Origin: JANQPX01 sp039197065
GTDB lineage: Bacteria > Pseudomonadota > Alphaproteobacteria > Geminicoccales > Geminicoccaceae
Direction of reading: 5' to 3'
Length of the DNA stretch: 56,075 nt
Assembly: GCA_039197065.1 (NCBI GenBank)
Contig: JBCCUL010000045.1
Coordinates: 1-56,075, forward strand
Position 1 is the first letter of the stretch; each line of letters begins with the position of its first letter. The notes under the pieces were generated by a model. It was not told the DNA's origin and made no database searches. It saw nothing but the letters and a program-made list of their open reading frames with translations. Shown here piece by piece: positions 8,320-16,596 of the stretch. The position numbers were made by a program, and so were the translations under genes.

Positions 8320-9461
8320 CAGACCGCTCCATGCTTGATCAGCTCGCGGGCGATGATCATGCGCTGGATCTGATTGGTGCCCTCGTAGATCTGGGTGATC
8401 TTGGCGTCCCGATAAAGGCGCTCGACCTCAAAACCTCTGATATAGCCGGAACCGCCAAACACCTGCACGGCATCCGAGGTACGCGCCACCGCCATGTCGC
8501 CGGCGAAGCATTTGGCCATAGAACAGGCCTTTGTCGCGTTCTCACCCGCGTCGATCTTGCTGGCCGCCGAATGCACCAGAAGTCGCGCCGCCTCGATGTC
8601 CTTGGCCATGTCGGCGAGCAGCCATTGCACGCCCTGAAACTCGGCGATCGCTTTTTGGAACTGTTTCCGTTGCTGGGCGTAGTCGACCGCCGCTTCCAAT
8701 CCCGCCTGGGCGATACCGACGGCGAGCGCCGCGATGCCTACGCGCCCCTTGTCCAGCACGCTCATCATCATGTGAAAGCCGCGCCCCTCCTCGCCGAGCA
8801 GCGCATCCGCGGACAGGCGCACATCCGTAAACGTGAGCGCGCCCACCTGACTCGCGCGCTGGCCCATCTTGTGCTCTTTCGGCCCGCGCTCGACGCCATC
8901 GGCATGCAGATCGACGATGAAGATCGACATGCCGCGGTGCCCCGCCTCCCTGTCGGTGCGCGCCAAGACGAAGCCGACATCGGCGACCGGCGCATTGTGG
9001 ATCCAGATCTTGCCGCCGTTCAGCACCCAGCCCTCGCCGTCGCGCACCGCTTCGGTGCGGATGCCGGAGACATCCGTGCCGGCTTCCGGCTCGGTGATGC
9101 AATAGGCGACCTTGGTCTCGGCCGTCATGACCGCGGCGAGCCAGCGCTCTCGCTGCGCATCCGTGCCGTGGCGCACGAGAAGGGTCGAGATCAGCTCGAT
9201 CAGCCCACATTGATCGGCAATGGATGCGTAGCCGCGCGAAAGCTCCTCCATCACCAGGGCGTAGGTCAGCGTATCGAAGCCGGGCCCGCCCATCGCCTCC
9301 GGCACGCCGATCCCGAAGAGCCCGAGCTCGCCCATCTGCTGGTAAATCTCGCCCGGAAACCGCTCGTCCCGGTCCAGCTCCTCGGCGACCGGCCGCACCA
9401 CTTCATCGGCGAAGTTACGCGCCATATCACGCACTTGGAGATGGGTTTCCGTCAGATACAC
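8316..9461 (-). CDS. Acyl-CoA dehydrogenase
   Basis: FAD-dependent enzyme that introduces an alpha-beta double bond into an acyl-CoA. Family signatures are present: CITEPEAGTDVSGI (flavin/substrate loop), GGSGYIRGFEVERLYRDAKI and the catalytic-base region YEGTNQIQRMI with Glu. I place the start at GTG 9461 (MYLTETHLQVRDMARNF), giving 381 residues. A GTG at 9491 is also in frame, but it would lie 1 bp from the AGTAAC-N6-GTTACT operator, whereas the other three strong operators lie about 30 bp before their start codons. First gene of the five-gene operon. A partner electron-transfer flavoprotein is not in the window. Confidence 0.93.
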   Translation of the reverse strand: MYLTETHLQVRDMARNFADEVVRPVAEELDRDERFPGEIYQQMGELGLFGIGVPEAMGGPGFDTLTYALVMEELSRGYASIADQCGLIELISTLLVRHGTDAQRERWLAAVMTAETKVAYCITEPEAGTDVSGIRTEAVRDGEGWVLNGGKIWIHNAPVADVGFVLARTDREAGHRGMSIFIVDLHADGVERGPKEHKMGQRASQVGALTFTDVRLSADALLGEEGRGFHMMMSVLDKGRVGIAALAVGIAQAGLEAAVDYAQQRKQFQKAIAEFQGVQWLLADMAKDIEAARLLVHSAASKIDAGENATKACSMAKCFAGDMAVARTSDAVQVFGGSGYIRGFEVERLYRDAKITQIYEGTNQIQRMIIARELIKHGAVW

Positions 9462-9492
9462 GTCAGCGTCCCGTGCCCGAGGCTCTTTCACT

Positions 9493-9510
9493 AGTAACCG
9501 AATAGTTACT
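9493..9510. promoter_or_regulatory. Palindromic operator, site 1 (AGTAAC-N6-GTTACT)
   Basis: Perfect inverted 6-mers AGTAAC and GTTACT around CGAATA. Lies 32 bp upstream of the acyl-CoA dehydrogenase GTG start at 9461. One of four near-identical sites flanking two divergent promoter pairs. Binding by the TetR protein encoded at 24.2 kb is inferred. Confidence 0.7.
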
Positions 9511-9583
9511 TTATGCGATGCGTTGAGCCAAGGTCAAGGGAAACGACAAAAATTCCCTTGCCGAGCCGATGCGACCTGACTAA

Positions 9584-9601
9584 AGTAACCATAAAGTTAC
9601 T
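9584..9601. promoter_or_regulatory. Palindromic operator, site 2 (AGTAAC-N6-GTTACT)
   Basis: Perfect inverted 6-mers AGTAAC and GTTACT around CATAAA, with one more flanking A/T pair (AAGTAAC/GTTACTT). Ends 32 bp upstream of the aldo/keto reductase ATG at 9634. Confidence 0.7.
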
Positions 9602-9633
9602 TGCAGAAAGAAGGCGTTTGGGGAGGCGTTATC

Positions 9634-10644
9634 ATGAAGCCCGGCAGCAAGGTGAAATTCGGCCGCGTCGATCTCGAGGTTACCGCGTTCAGCTTCGGCA
9701 CCGCGCCGATCGGCAACATCTTTCGCGAGATCGACGAGCCGACCTCCGACGGCATGATCCAGGCCGCCTGGGACGCCGGCGTGCGCTATTACGACACCGC
9801 CCCGATGTACGGCCACGGTTTGAGCGAGCTTCGCACCGGCCATTCCCTTCGCTGGAAACGCCGGGACGACTTCGTGCTCTCCTCCAAGGTCGGCCGCCTC
9901 CTGAAGCCCGCCAGGCGCGAAAGCATCGACTTCGCGCCCTGGACCAATGCCGGCGCGTTCACCATGCATTTCGACTATTCCTACGACGGCACCATGCGCG
10001 CCTTCGAGGACAGCCTGCAGCGCATGGGCCTGGAGCGCATGGACATCTGCTTCATCCACGACATCGACCGCTTCACCCGCGGCGACGAGCAGCCCGAGGT
10101 CTTTGCGCAGGCGATGGACGGCTCATGGAAGGCGCTTTCGGACCTGCGCGACCAAGGCGTGGTCAAGGCGATCGGCGTCGGGGTCAATGAATGGGAAGTC
10201 TGCTATGAGGCCCTGAAACAGCGCGACTTCGACTGCTTCCTCCTCGCCGGCCGCTACACCCTCCTGGAGCAGGAGTCGTTGGACGACTTCCTACCGCTCT
10301 GTGAGGAACGGGGTGCCGCCGTCGTCATCGGCGGCGGCTTCAACTCCGGCATCCTCGCCACCGGCGCCATCGACGGCGCCAAATACAACTACGCCCCCGC
10401 CCCCGCTGACATCATGGACAAGGTCAAAAAAATCGAGGCCGTCTGCGCCGACTACGACGTCCCGCTCCCAGCCGCCGCCCTCCAGTTCGTCGTCGCCCAC
10501 CCCGCCGTCCCCTCCTTCATCGCCGGCACCCGCACGGTCGAACAGCTCCAAAAAAACCTAGCCTGGTTCGACCACCCGATCCCAGCCGACTTCTGGGCCG
10601 ACCTCAAAACCAAGGGCCTCCTTCGCGAGGATGCCCCAACCTAG
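9634..10644 (+). CDS. Aldo/keto reductase (D-threo-aldose 1-dehydrogenase-like)
   Basis: NAD(P)-dependent (beta/alpha)8 oxidoreductase of 336 residues. The catalytic tetrad is visible: Asp54 and Tyr59 in YYDTAPMYG, Lys85 in SSKVGRLL and His142 in FIHDIDRF. The N-terminal GTAPIGN and the overall layout fit the L-fucose/D-threo-aldose dehydrogenase or pyridoxal dehydrogenase branch, which oxidises cyclic hemiacetals to lactones. The ATG at 9634 is preceded by GGGGAGG at 7 nt. Divergent from the acyl-CoA dehydrogenase operon, with operator sites 1 and 2 between them. A lactone product would suit the amidohydrolase at the other end of the locus; this is inference. Confidence 0.92.
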   Translation: MKPGSKVKFGRVDLEVTAFSFGTAPIGNIFREIDEPTSDGMIQAAWDAGVRYYDTAPMYGHGLSELRTGHSLRWKRRDDFVLSSKVGRLLKPARRESIDFAPWTNAGAFTMHFDYSYDGTMRAFEDSLQRMGLERMDICFIHDIDRFTRGDEQPEVFAQAMDGSWKALSDLRDQGVVKAIGVGVNEWEVCYEALKQRDFDCFLLAGRYTLLEQESLDDFLPLCEERGAAVVIGGGFNSGILATGAIDGAKYNYAPAPADIMDKVKKIEAVCADYDVPLPAAALQFVVAHPAVPSFIAGTRTVEQLQKNLAWFDHPIPADFWADLKTKGLLREDAPT

Positions 10645-10740
10645 TGGCATGGCCACCTCATGGACTCCGACCGCCATCGTCTCGATCGACGGTATGCCGC
10701 CAAGCTTGACGAGGTCGAGAGGGCTTCGAGACGGGTTGAT
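10645..10740 (+). repeat. Dispersed repeat, TGGYRYGRCCAC/GTATGC family, copy a
   Basis: Starts at the base after the aldo/keto reductase TAG stop with TGGCATGGCCACCTCAT and reaches GTATGCCGCCAAG 47 nt later. A second copy begins 2 nt after the TetR stop at 24,918, with GTATGCCGCCA at the same internal distance. Related head-to-head copies occur at 47.73-47.93 kb. No protein assigned; the far end is approximate. The rest of the gap to 10,958 holds nothing else recognisable. Confidence 0.55.
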
Positions 10741-10958
10741 GTTGTGAGTATGAAATCGATAGGCTGAGATTGTCTATGTTCAGCTCACCAGCGGTAAGCT
10801 GTCACTGGGCTTGTTCGGGCTTTGTGCTACCTTTTGACACGAGCGCAGAAGTGACATATTGCAGAAACAGCAATAAATTACAGGTTGATTTGTTTCTACA
10901 AAACAGCAACTTTTTGGCTCTTTGCTCTCGGAGATCTTGTTCAAAGAAAGAGAAATCA

Positions 10959-12028
10959 GTGTCGACATTAGTGGAATGCGCAGACCTGGAGTGCTTTCGC
11001 GTTGATGAAAGCGGATACACCGGATTCGATCTTCTCAACCCCGACCAACGTTTTCAAGGCGCTTCGGCAATTGCCATCAGTAACGAAGATGCCGCTCGCC
11101 TCATCAAAAAACACTTTTCCAAGCTACAAGCACCAGAGCTTAAGTACCGCTCAATGTCGCGTCGATCCACAAATCACCAACAACTGCTATCAATTCAAAG
11201 GGAGCTTATCTCTAACTACAAAAACGTGACCTATGTGTGCGACAAGAGATATTTGCTCATCCTGATGTTTGTAGATTATGCTGTTGAGCCATTTTACTAC
11301 GAACGAGGTTTTAATTTCTATGAAGACGGACAGAACTACGCTATGGTGTCTTTGCTCGCCATTGCAGGACCAACACTCCTAGGACAGCCCGCTTTCGACA
11401 ATATGCTCGCAGCATTTCAACACGCCGTCAGGGATAAGACGCCAGAAGCTTTGAACGCGCTCGTCACAGCGACACGATGGCGCGAATTGCCAGAAGCGCT
11501 TGGGCCACTTGCCCAGTACGCAGCACTGAATGCCTTACTGCGATAGCTACGCCTAACGTAAGCACTGACGCAGCCATGGTGGTCCTGCAATCGCTGATAA
11601 GCCGAATGGAAATCATGGCAGAAAGCAATTATCGTGTTGAGCACGACCAATCAGAGAATTTGCTTACCTATCACGATCTGCTGCAGCGCCTTATCAATCA
11701 TGACCAAGACGTCGAGTTTCGCCAAACTGAAATTACATCCATTAAATTTCCACTCAAAATCGCCGAGGTCACGCAGGTTGATTCCAAATCGAGCCCAGCG
11801 GTGCAGCTGGCAGATGTAATGATTGGTGCCGCAATCGAAGCAGCATACAGTGTAACGGGTCTACGTTCCGGTGGCCTCGATCCCGACGCAGTGATGTCTC
11901 TCTACGCCGACAACCAGTTCATCCATCTTACCCCTTCTTTAGACTTCGAGGATCAGCGGCGTTTCAGACAAGGCACACAGTCTGCCGAACTAATCGACTA
12001 TTTTGCCGCAAACTTTGGACCACCCTGA
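10959..12028 (+). pseudogene. DUF3800-like protein, frameshifted
   Basis: Two overlapping frames form one DUF3800-like protein. The first (GTG near 10,959) starts FRVDESGYTGFDLLNPDQ, matching the acidic N-terminal DESG strand of this RNase-H-like family, and stops at 11,546. The second frame takes over near 11,530 and carries the C-terminal half, including YRVEHDQSENL and PAVQLADVMIGAA (the conserved QLAD helix), ending at 12,028. The switch is -1, near TGCCTTACTGCGATAG, with no slippery heptamer, so mutation or sequencing error is likelier than programmed shifting. The stretch is visibly less GC-rich than its neighbours, suggesting acquisition. DUF3800 genes are frequent in accessory and defence-like islands; function unknown. 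Confidence 0.7.
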
Positions 12029-12272
12029 GGATAAAAATACGGCCTCGGCATTCTTGGCCAAACGGCCCGATAGGACATTGTTAAGAAGTCAGCTAAGGGG
12101 CCCCTTTAAGCCGCAGCGCCTCCGAGTGGGGATGGCCGAGTTGGGTCAGCAGCAAGCGCTATATCCATTCAGCTTAGGCCCGATGTCGCCGAGAAAACGA
12201 CCGTTGGAATGGCGGGTTACACTCGACCTGACCCGCGACAACCATACTTGCCATAGCGTCAGCAATAAGAAC

Positions 12273-13844
12273 TCACAGCTGAAGCCTAAGCAAGCCCGGC
12301 TGAAACAGTCTCGCATCCATCTCTCTGAGATCAGGCGCAACGTCGAGCGGCGTTGCCGCCTGCTCCAGGATGTCGCGGGCGAGATCAATGCCCGGTGCGA
12401 TCTCCGTCACGATCAGGCCGTCGCCTGTCAGCTTCATGACGCAGCGCTCGGTGACGTAGGTGGCTTCCTGGCCTTGGGCGATGGCGCGGCGGCCGGAGAA
12501 GGAGATTTGGTCGACCTTTTGCACAACCTTCGGAATCCGGCCTTCCTTGTCGATCACCAGCCGGCCGTCCTCGATATGCATCTTGGCGCCGGCGTTGAAC
12601 GTGCCGGAGAAAATGATGCGCTTGGCGCGGGCGGTGATGTCGACGAAGCCGCCCGCCCCCGCCGTCCTGTGCGGGGTGGCGGCGAGGCGGGAGACGTTGA
12701 CCGAACCCTCGGCGTCGATTTCGAGGAACGAGAGCAGCGAGGCGTCGAAGCCGCCCGCCTGAAAGTAGGAAAATTGGTGGGGCGAGGCGACGAAGGCTTC
12801 GGCGTTGGAGGCGCAGCCGAACTTGAAATCGAGGAGAGGCACACCGCCGACGGCCCCCTGCTCGATCATCCAGGTGACGTCGCCATGGCGGCCTTCCTCG
12901 ATGAAGATGCGCGGCACGTTGGCCGAGACGCCAAAGCCGATATTGACCGCCCAGCCTGCCTCAAGCATCTGCGCGACTCTTCTCGCGATTACCTTGCCGA
13001 CGCCGAAGTCCGGGATCTGGAAACTCTCCAGCGGGCGGATCAGTTCGCCCGAGATCGCCGGATCGTAGGGGGTCGCCGTGGTCTGCAGCATGTCCGGGGC
13101 TTCGACCACATGGTCGACCAGAATGCCCGGCACATGCACGTCCTTCGGCGGGATCGAGCCGTTTTTCGCGACCCGCCGGACCTGGGCGATGACGATGCCA
13201 CCGGTGTTGCGCGCAGCCAGCGCCATTTCCATCGCACCGAGATAAGCGCCCTCGCCCTCAAAGCTGAGATTGCCGCGCTGATCCGACGTGGTCGCGCGGA
13301 TGATGGCGACATCCGGCTTGAGCGCTTGGAAATAGAGCCAGTCCTCGCCCGCGAAATGCTCATGCCGCACGATCGGCTCTTCCGCCGCCGCGGCGTTCAT
13401 CGCGCCGCCTTCCTGCTCGGGATCGACGAAGGTGTCCATGCCGACCTTGGTGAGCACACCCGGACGATGGCCCGCCCCCTCGCGCAGCATGTCGAAGATG
13501 ATGCCGGACGGCAGGTTGTACGCTTTGACCTGATTCGCGGTGATCATCTGCCAGATCAACGGCGGATCCGCCTTGGTGGGGCCGGAGGGGTAGGAGCCGC
13601 CGATGATCTTGTCGATGCAGCCCGGCTTCGCGATATGATCGACGCCCTTGGTGCCGAAAAAATCGCCGGCCGCGATCGGGTGGATCATAGTGAGACCCGC
13701 CGGGCTGCGGGTGGCGTCGAAACGCTCGCCCATCGCCTTCAACACGGCGTCGGGACAACAAAGCCCGCTCGACGAGTTGACCGCAACCGTCGCTTTGTCC
13801 GGGATCAGCGCCACGGCGTCAGCCGCTGTCATCTGCTTGGTCAA
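12273..13844 (-). CDS. Fused-subunit acyl-CoA:acetate/3-ketoacid CoA-transferase
   Basis: Family I CoA-transferase with alpha and beta domains in one 523-residue chain, like YdiF. N-terminal oxyanion/glycine segments (NSSSGLCCPDAV, GGSYPSGPTK) and the active-site Glu in WMIEQGAVGGVP, where the glutamyl-CoA thioester forms, are visible. Also typical are NIGFGVSANVPRI and the C-terminal ERCVMKLTGDGLIVTEIAPGIDL. It activates a carboxylic acid to its CoA thioester at the expense of another acyl-CoA, a plausible source of substrate for the acyl-CoA dehydrogenase at 9 kb. An operator lies 31 bp upstream. The 244 bp downstream to 12,029 contains no gene that I recognise. Confidence 0.92.
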   Translation of the reverse strand: MTKQMTAADAVALIPDKATVAVNSSSGLCCPDAVLKAMGERFDATRSPAGLTMIHPIAAGDFFGTKGVDHIAKPGCIDKIIGGSYPSGPTKADPPLIWQMITANQVKAYNLPSGIIFDMLREGAGHRPGVLTKVGMDTFVDPEQEGGAMNAAAAEEPIVRHEHFAGEDWLYFQALKPDVAIIRATTSDQRGNLSFEGEGAYLGAMEMALAARNTGGIVIAQVRRVAKNGSIPPKDVHVPGILVDHVVEAPDMLQTTATPYDPAISGELIRPLESFQIPDFGVGKVIARRVAQMLEAGWAVNIGFGVSANVPRIFIEEGRHGDVTWMIEQGAVGGVPLLDFKFGCASNAEAFVASPHQFSYFQAGGFDASLLSFLEIDAEGSVNVSRLAATPHRTAGAGGFVDITARAKRIIFSGTFNAGAKMHIEDGRLVIDKEGRIPKVVQKVDQISFSGRRAIAQGQEATYVTERCVMKLTGDGLIVTEIAPGIDLARDILEQAATPLDVAPDLREMDARLFQPGLLRLQL

Positions 13845-13875
13845 AGGTTTCCCCCAACGTCGTGTCGTCGCGCAA

Positions 13876-13893
13876 AGTAACTAATTGGTTATC
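13876..13893. promoter_or_regulatory. Palindromic operator, site 3 (AGTAAC-N6-GTTATC)
   Basis: AGTAAC and GTTATC around TAATTG; the right half differs from the perfect sites in its last two bases. Lies 31 bp upstream of the CoA-transferase start. Confidence 0.6.
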
Positions 13894-13977
13894 TCACTAT
13901 GCCAAGGCCCCAGGCGCGAATCAAGCATCGAAAAACACCAACAAAATCAAGCTTTCCACGTCAAGGGCTTTCCTCTA

Positions 13978-13995
13978 AGTAACCATTAAGTTACA
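13978..13995. promoter_or_regulatory. Palindromic operator, site 4 (AGTAAC-N6-GTTACA)
   Basis: AGTAAC and GTTACA around CATTAA, with one base off the perfect palindrome. Ends 28 bp before the ATG of the aldo/keto reductase at 14,024. Confidence 0.65.
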
Positions 13996-14023
13996 AGTGA
14001 AGAAAGCGATGAGGGAGCCCAGG

Positions 14024-14842
14024 ATGAACGTCTACTTCCAAAAGACCCACCAGCGCGCCTTCGGCACGTTTCCTCTGACCGGGGACGAGGCGAGGCAGGC
14101 GATCCAAACGGCCGCCGAGGTCGGCTACCGCGCCTTCGACACTGCGCAGATGTACGGCAACGAGGCCGAAACCGGCGAGGCCCTGAAGGCTACCGGGATC
14201 GCTCGCAGCGAGCTCTGTATCACGACCAAGGTGCATCCCGACAATTTCGACGAGGACAGGTTCATCGCCTCGGTCGAGCAGAGCCTGAAGGCGCTGCAGG
14301 TCGACGCTGTCGATGTGCTCCTTTTGCACTGGCCGCCGATCGGCGGCGACATCACGCCTTCGCTGAAGCTCCTGCAGCAGGCCTATGACAAGGGGCTTAC
14401 GAAGAACATCGGCGTCTCCAATTACACCGTTGCGATGATGCGAGACGCGGTCTCTATCGTCGATGCGCCGATCGTCACCAATCAGGTCGAATTCCACCCG
14501 CTCCTCAATCAGGACAAGCTTCTGGCCGGCGCCGACGAGATCGGCATTCCGCTCTCCTCCTACTGTTCGGTCGCCCGCGGTGAGGTGTTCAAGCACCCGG
14601 AATTCGCCAAGATCGGCGAAGGCTACGGCAAGAGCGCCGCTCAGGTGGTGCTGCGCTGGATCATCCAGAAGGGCGTCAGCATCAACACGATGTCGACCAA
14701 ACCCCAGAACATCCGCGCCAATTTCGACATCATAGACTTCACGCTTTCCAGCGTCGACATGGCGCGCATCGAAAAGCTGACCCACACCGGCTATCGCATC
14801 GTCGACCAGGACCTCGTCCCCTGGGCTCCTAGCTGGGACTAG
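14024..14842 (+). CDS. Aldo/keto reductase (2,5-diketo-D-gluconate reductase-like)
   Basis: A 272-residue AKR of the AKR5 style (DkgA/YvgN-like). Tetrad: Asp39 and Tyr44 in AFDTAQMYGNE, Lys69 in CITTKVHP and His102 in LLHWPP. Also NIGVSNYT and VEFHPLL, typical of the family. It probably reduces a keto sugar or aldehyde with NADPH. AGGGAG lies 6 nt before ATG 14,024; GTG 13,997 and ATG 14,009 are alternatives, but the first abuts operator site 4. Divergent from the CoA-transferase, and a different AKR subfamily from the 9.6-kb gene, so the two are not simple duplicates. Confidence 0.92.
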   Translation: MNVYFQKTHQRAFGTFPLTGDEARQAIQTAAEVGYRAFDTAQMYGNEAETGEALKATGIARSELCITTKVHPDNFDEDRFIASVEQSLKALQVDAVDVLLLHWPPIGGDITPSLKLLQQAYDKGLTKNIGVSNYTVAMMRDAVSIVDAPIVTNQVEFHPLLNQDKLLAGADEIGIPLSSYCSVARGEVFKHPEFAKIGEGYGKSAAQVVLRWIIQKGVSINTMSTKPQNIRANFDIIDFTLSSVDMARIEKLTHTGYRIVDQDLVPWAPSWD

Positions 14843-14890
14843 CTGAGCCGGCGCGGCCGGCGGCGTTGAGGGGTGCCTGCCGGCGACGTT

Positions 14891-15002
14891 AGAGCGTGGT
14901 CTGAAGCGGATCCCGATCGGATGTGATCGGAATACACGCTCCGTTTGTTTCGCCGCATGTCTTTATCGAACAGATATTTCCACTGTGCGTGAAAAGCTCT
15001 AG
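14891..15002 (-). repeat. CTAG-bounded dispersed repeat, copy C1
   Basis: Reverse complement begins CTAGAGCTTTTC and contains CTGTTCGATAA, GCGAAACAAA, CCGATCAC and CCGATCGGGA in the same order and spacing as 52,642-52,748. By eye about three quarters of positions match. The style resembles rhizobial intergenic mosaic elements. The surrounding 14,843-15,475 stretch has no gene. Confidence 0.65.
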
Positions 15003-15083
15003 CGGCCTATCCACGATCAAGCAAAGCGCCGGGCGACACGCCGATTAACGCGACATTAACCTCGCTCCGGCAAGTTCCTTGGT

Positions 15084-15160
15084 GGTCCATGCGACCCTGG
15101 GAGTCCGGGCACGGCCCAACCCTTTCTGCGGGCGGACGGATTCCCAGGGTCGCATGGACC
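15084..15160 (-). repeat. 77-nt hairpin repeat, copy A1
   Basis: Terminal arms are a perfect 19-bp inverted repeat, GGTCCATGCGACCCTGGGA, and the pairing continues inward with GTCCG/CGGAT. A second copy of exactly 77 nt is at 52,356-52,432 in the other orientation; the flanks also match (CCAAGGAA and a GGTTAA-rich tract outside one arm). Minus is assigned because the shared flank is read from that strand. Confidence 0.75.
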
Positions 15161-15475
15161 AGATTGCTATGGTGACAGATTTTGGTTGATGAAGTCTTAA
15201 CGCCGGGGAGCGGGTTGTCGCTGTCTCATGCGGAAGGCCCATGTTGCCGATCAGCACCAAGCGATGTTGGCAAAAAGAGCAATGGAAAGCCGTCGCTGAT
15301 CGAACCACCAAGAATTCGCGACGGCTTAGCCAACGGGGCCTCTAGACCCCTTGCCTTCGCTTTGTTTATCTCTCGTTTTGGACAGTCTCCATGGAGACGC
15401 TGGCAGCTGAGGAACGGCGACCCGTCCAATCCTCGACACAGGCTCGATCCTCAACACACACCGGGGTAAATGCCC
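15161..15475 (+). other. Long leader with hairpins before the methyltransferase gene
   Basis: This 315-bp stretch has no gene. It holds a stem AAGCCGTCGC/GCGACGGCTT (15,287-15,327, 21-nt loop), then GGGG-N8-CCCC (15,335-15,350) and a T-rich run. It could be an attenuator or structured 5' leader for the gene at 15,476. I do not recognise a known riboswitch in it. Confidence 0.35.
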
Positions 15476-16579
15476 ATGCACGCTCTTTCCCTCTCCCGCC
15501 GTCTCCGGCGCACCCCTTTCAGCGAAGGCGTCGAAGCTGCAGGCGTCAAAGCTTACACGGTCTACAACCATATGCTCCTGCCGACGGTCTTCCGTTCGAT
15601 TGAAGAGGATTACCGTCATCTAAAGGAGGCGGTGCAGATCTGGGACGTGGCCTGTGAGCGCCAGGTGGAGATCCGTGGGCCCGAGGCCGGCAAGCTGGTG
15701 CAGATGCTGACGCCGCGCGATTTACGCCGGATGCTGCCGGGGCAGTGCTGCTACATGCCGATCGTCGACGAGACAGGGGGCATGCTGAACGACCCGGTCG
15801 CGGTCAAGCTCGCCGAGGATCGCTGGTGGATCTCGATCGCCGACAGCGATCTGCTCTACTGGGTCAAGGGCATCGCTTATGGCTATCGCCTGGACGTGCT
15901 GGTGGACGAGCCCGACATCTCGCCGCTCGCGGTGCAGGGTCCGAAGGCCGAGGACTTGATGGCGGCGGTGTTCGGCGAACGCATCCGCTCGGTGCGCTTC
16001 TTCCGCTTCGGCGTCTACGAGTACCAGGGACGTGACATGGTGATCGCCCGTTCCGGCTATTCCAAGCAGGGGGGATACGAGATCTATCTCGAGGGCAGTG
16101 ATCTCGGCATGGCGCTCTGGAACGAGCTGATGGAGGCGGGAGCGCCTTGGGATGTGCATGCCGGCTGCCCCAATCTGATCGAGCGGATCGAAGGCGGGCT
16201 GCTCTCCTACGGCAACGACATGACCGACGACAACACGCCCCATGAGTGCGGCCTGGAACGGTTTTGCCATACCGAGACCGCGATCGGCTGCATCGGCCGT
16301 GACGCGCTCTTGCGGGTGACCAAGGAAGGGCCGGTGAAGCAGATCCGCGCTATCGCCATCGAGGGGGATGCCGTCCCGCCCTGCGACCGTCACTGGCCGA
16401 TCGTCGCCGACGGCGAGAGGGTGGGGCGCGTGTCCTCCGCCGCCTGGTCCCCGGATTTCGGCACCAATGTCGCCATCGGCATGGTGCGCATGACCCATTG
16501 GAATCCGGGCACGCGGCTCAAGGTCGAGACGCCGGAGGGCCTGCGCGACGCCATCGTCCAGGAACAATTCTGGCTTTGA
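15476..16579 (+). CDS. DmdA-like aminomethyltransferase (GcvT family)
   Basis: About 367 residues with the two-domain GcvT fold, which moves a methyl or methylene group to tetrahydrofolate. Features: IWDVACERQVEIRGPEA, LTPRDLRRMLPGQC, DETGGMLNDPVAVKL and SGYSKQGGYEIYL in the folate-binding domain, ERIEGGLLSYGNDM, then the C-terminal barrel with RDALLRV and PGTRLKVETPEG. The start SLSRRLRRTPFSEGVEAAGV with YNHMLLP is closer to DMSP demethylase-annotated proteins than to glycine-cleavage GcvT, and no gcvH or gcvP is nearby. Its substrate could be DMSP or another methylated compound. ATG 15,476 has GGGG 9 nt upstream; ATG 15,470 is the alternative. Confidence 0.8.
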   Translation: MHALSLSRRLRRTPFSEGVEAAGVKAYTVYNHMLLPTVFRSIEEDYRHLKEAVQIWDVACERQVEIRGPEAGKLVQMLTPRDLRRMLPGQCCYMPIVDETGGMLNDPVAVKLAEDRWWISIADSDLLYWVKGIAYGYRLDVLVDEPDISPLAVQGPKAEDLMAAVFGERIRSVRFFRFGVYEYQGRDMVIARSGYSKQGGYEIYLEGSDLGMALWNELMEAGAPWDVHAGCPNLIERIEGGLLSYGNDMTDDNTPHECGLERFCHTETAIGCIGRDALLRVTKEGPVKQIRAIAIEGDAVPPCDRHWPIVADGERVGRVSSAAWSPDFGTNVAIGMVRMTHWNPGTRLKVETPEGLRDAIVQEQFWL

Positions 16580-16596
16580 GGCGACGCGCCTAGCGT

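Noticed and set aside
11477..11546. Programmed -1 frameshifting in the DUF3800 gene
   Set aside because: No slippery heptamer or obvious stimulatory stem was found at the junction; mutation or sequence error is simpler.
12003..13880. 625-codon open frame opposite the CoA-transferase
   Set aside because: Longer than the real gene but shows no motif, whereas the opposite strand has the complete CoA-transferase signature.
15161..15475. Riboswitch upstream of the DmdA-like gene
   Set aside because: Two stems are present, but I could not match conserved cores of the glycine, SAM, SAH or tetrahydrofolate riboswitch classes.
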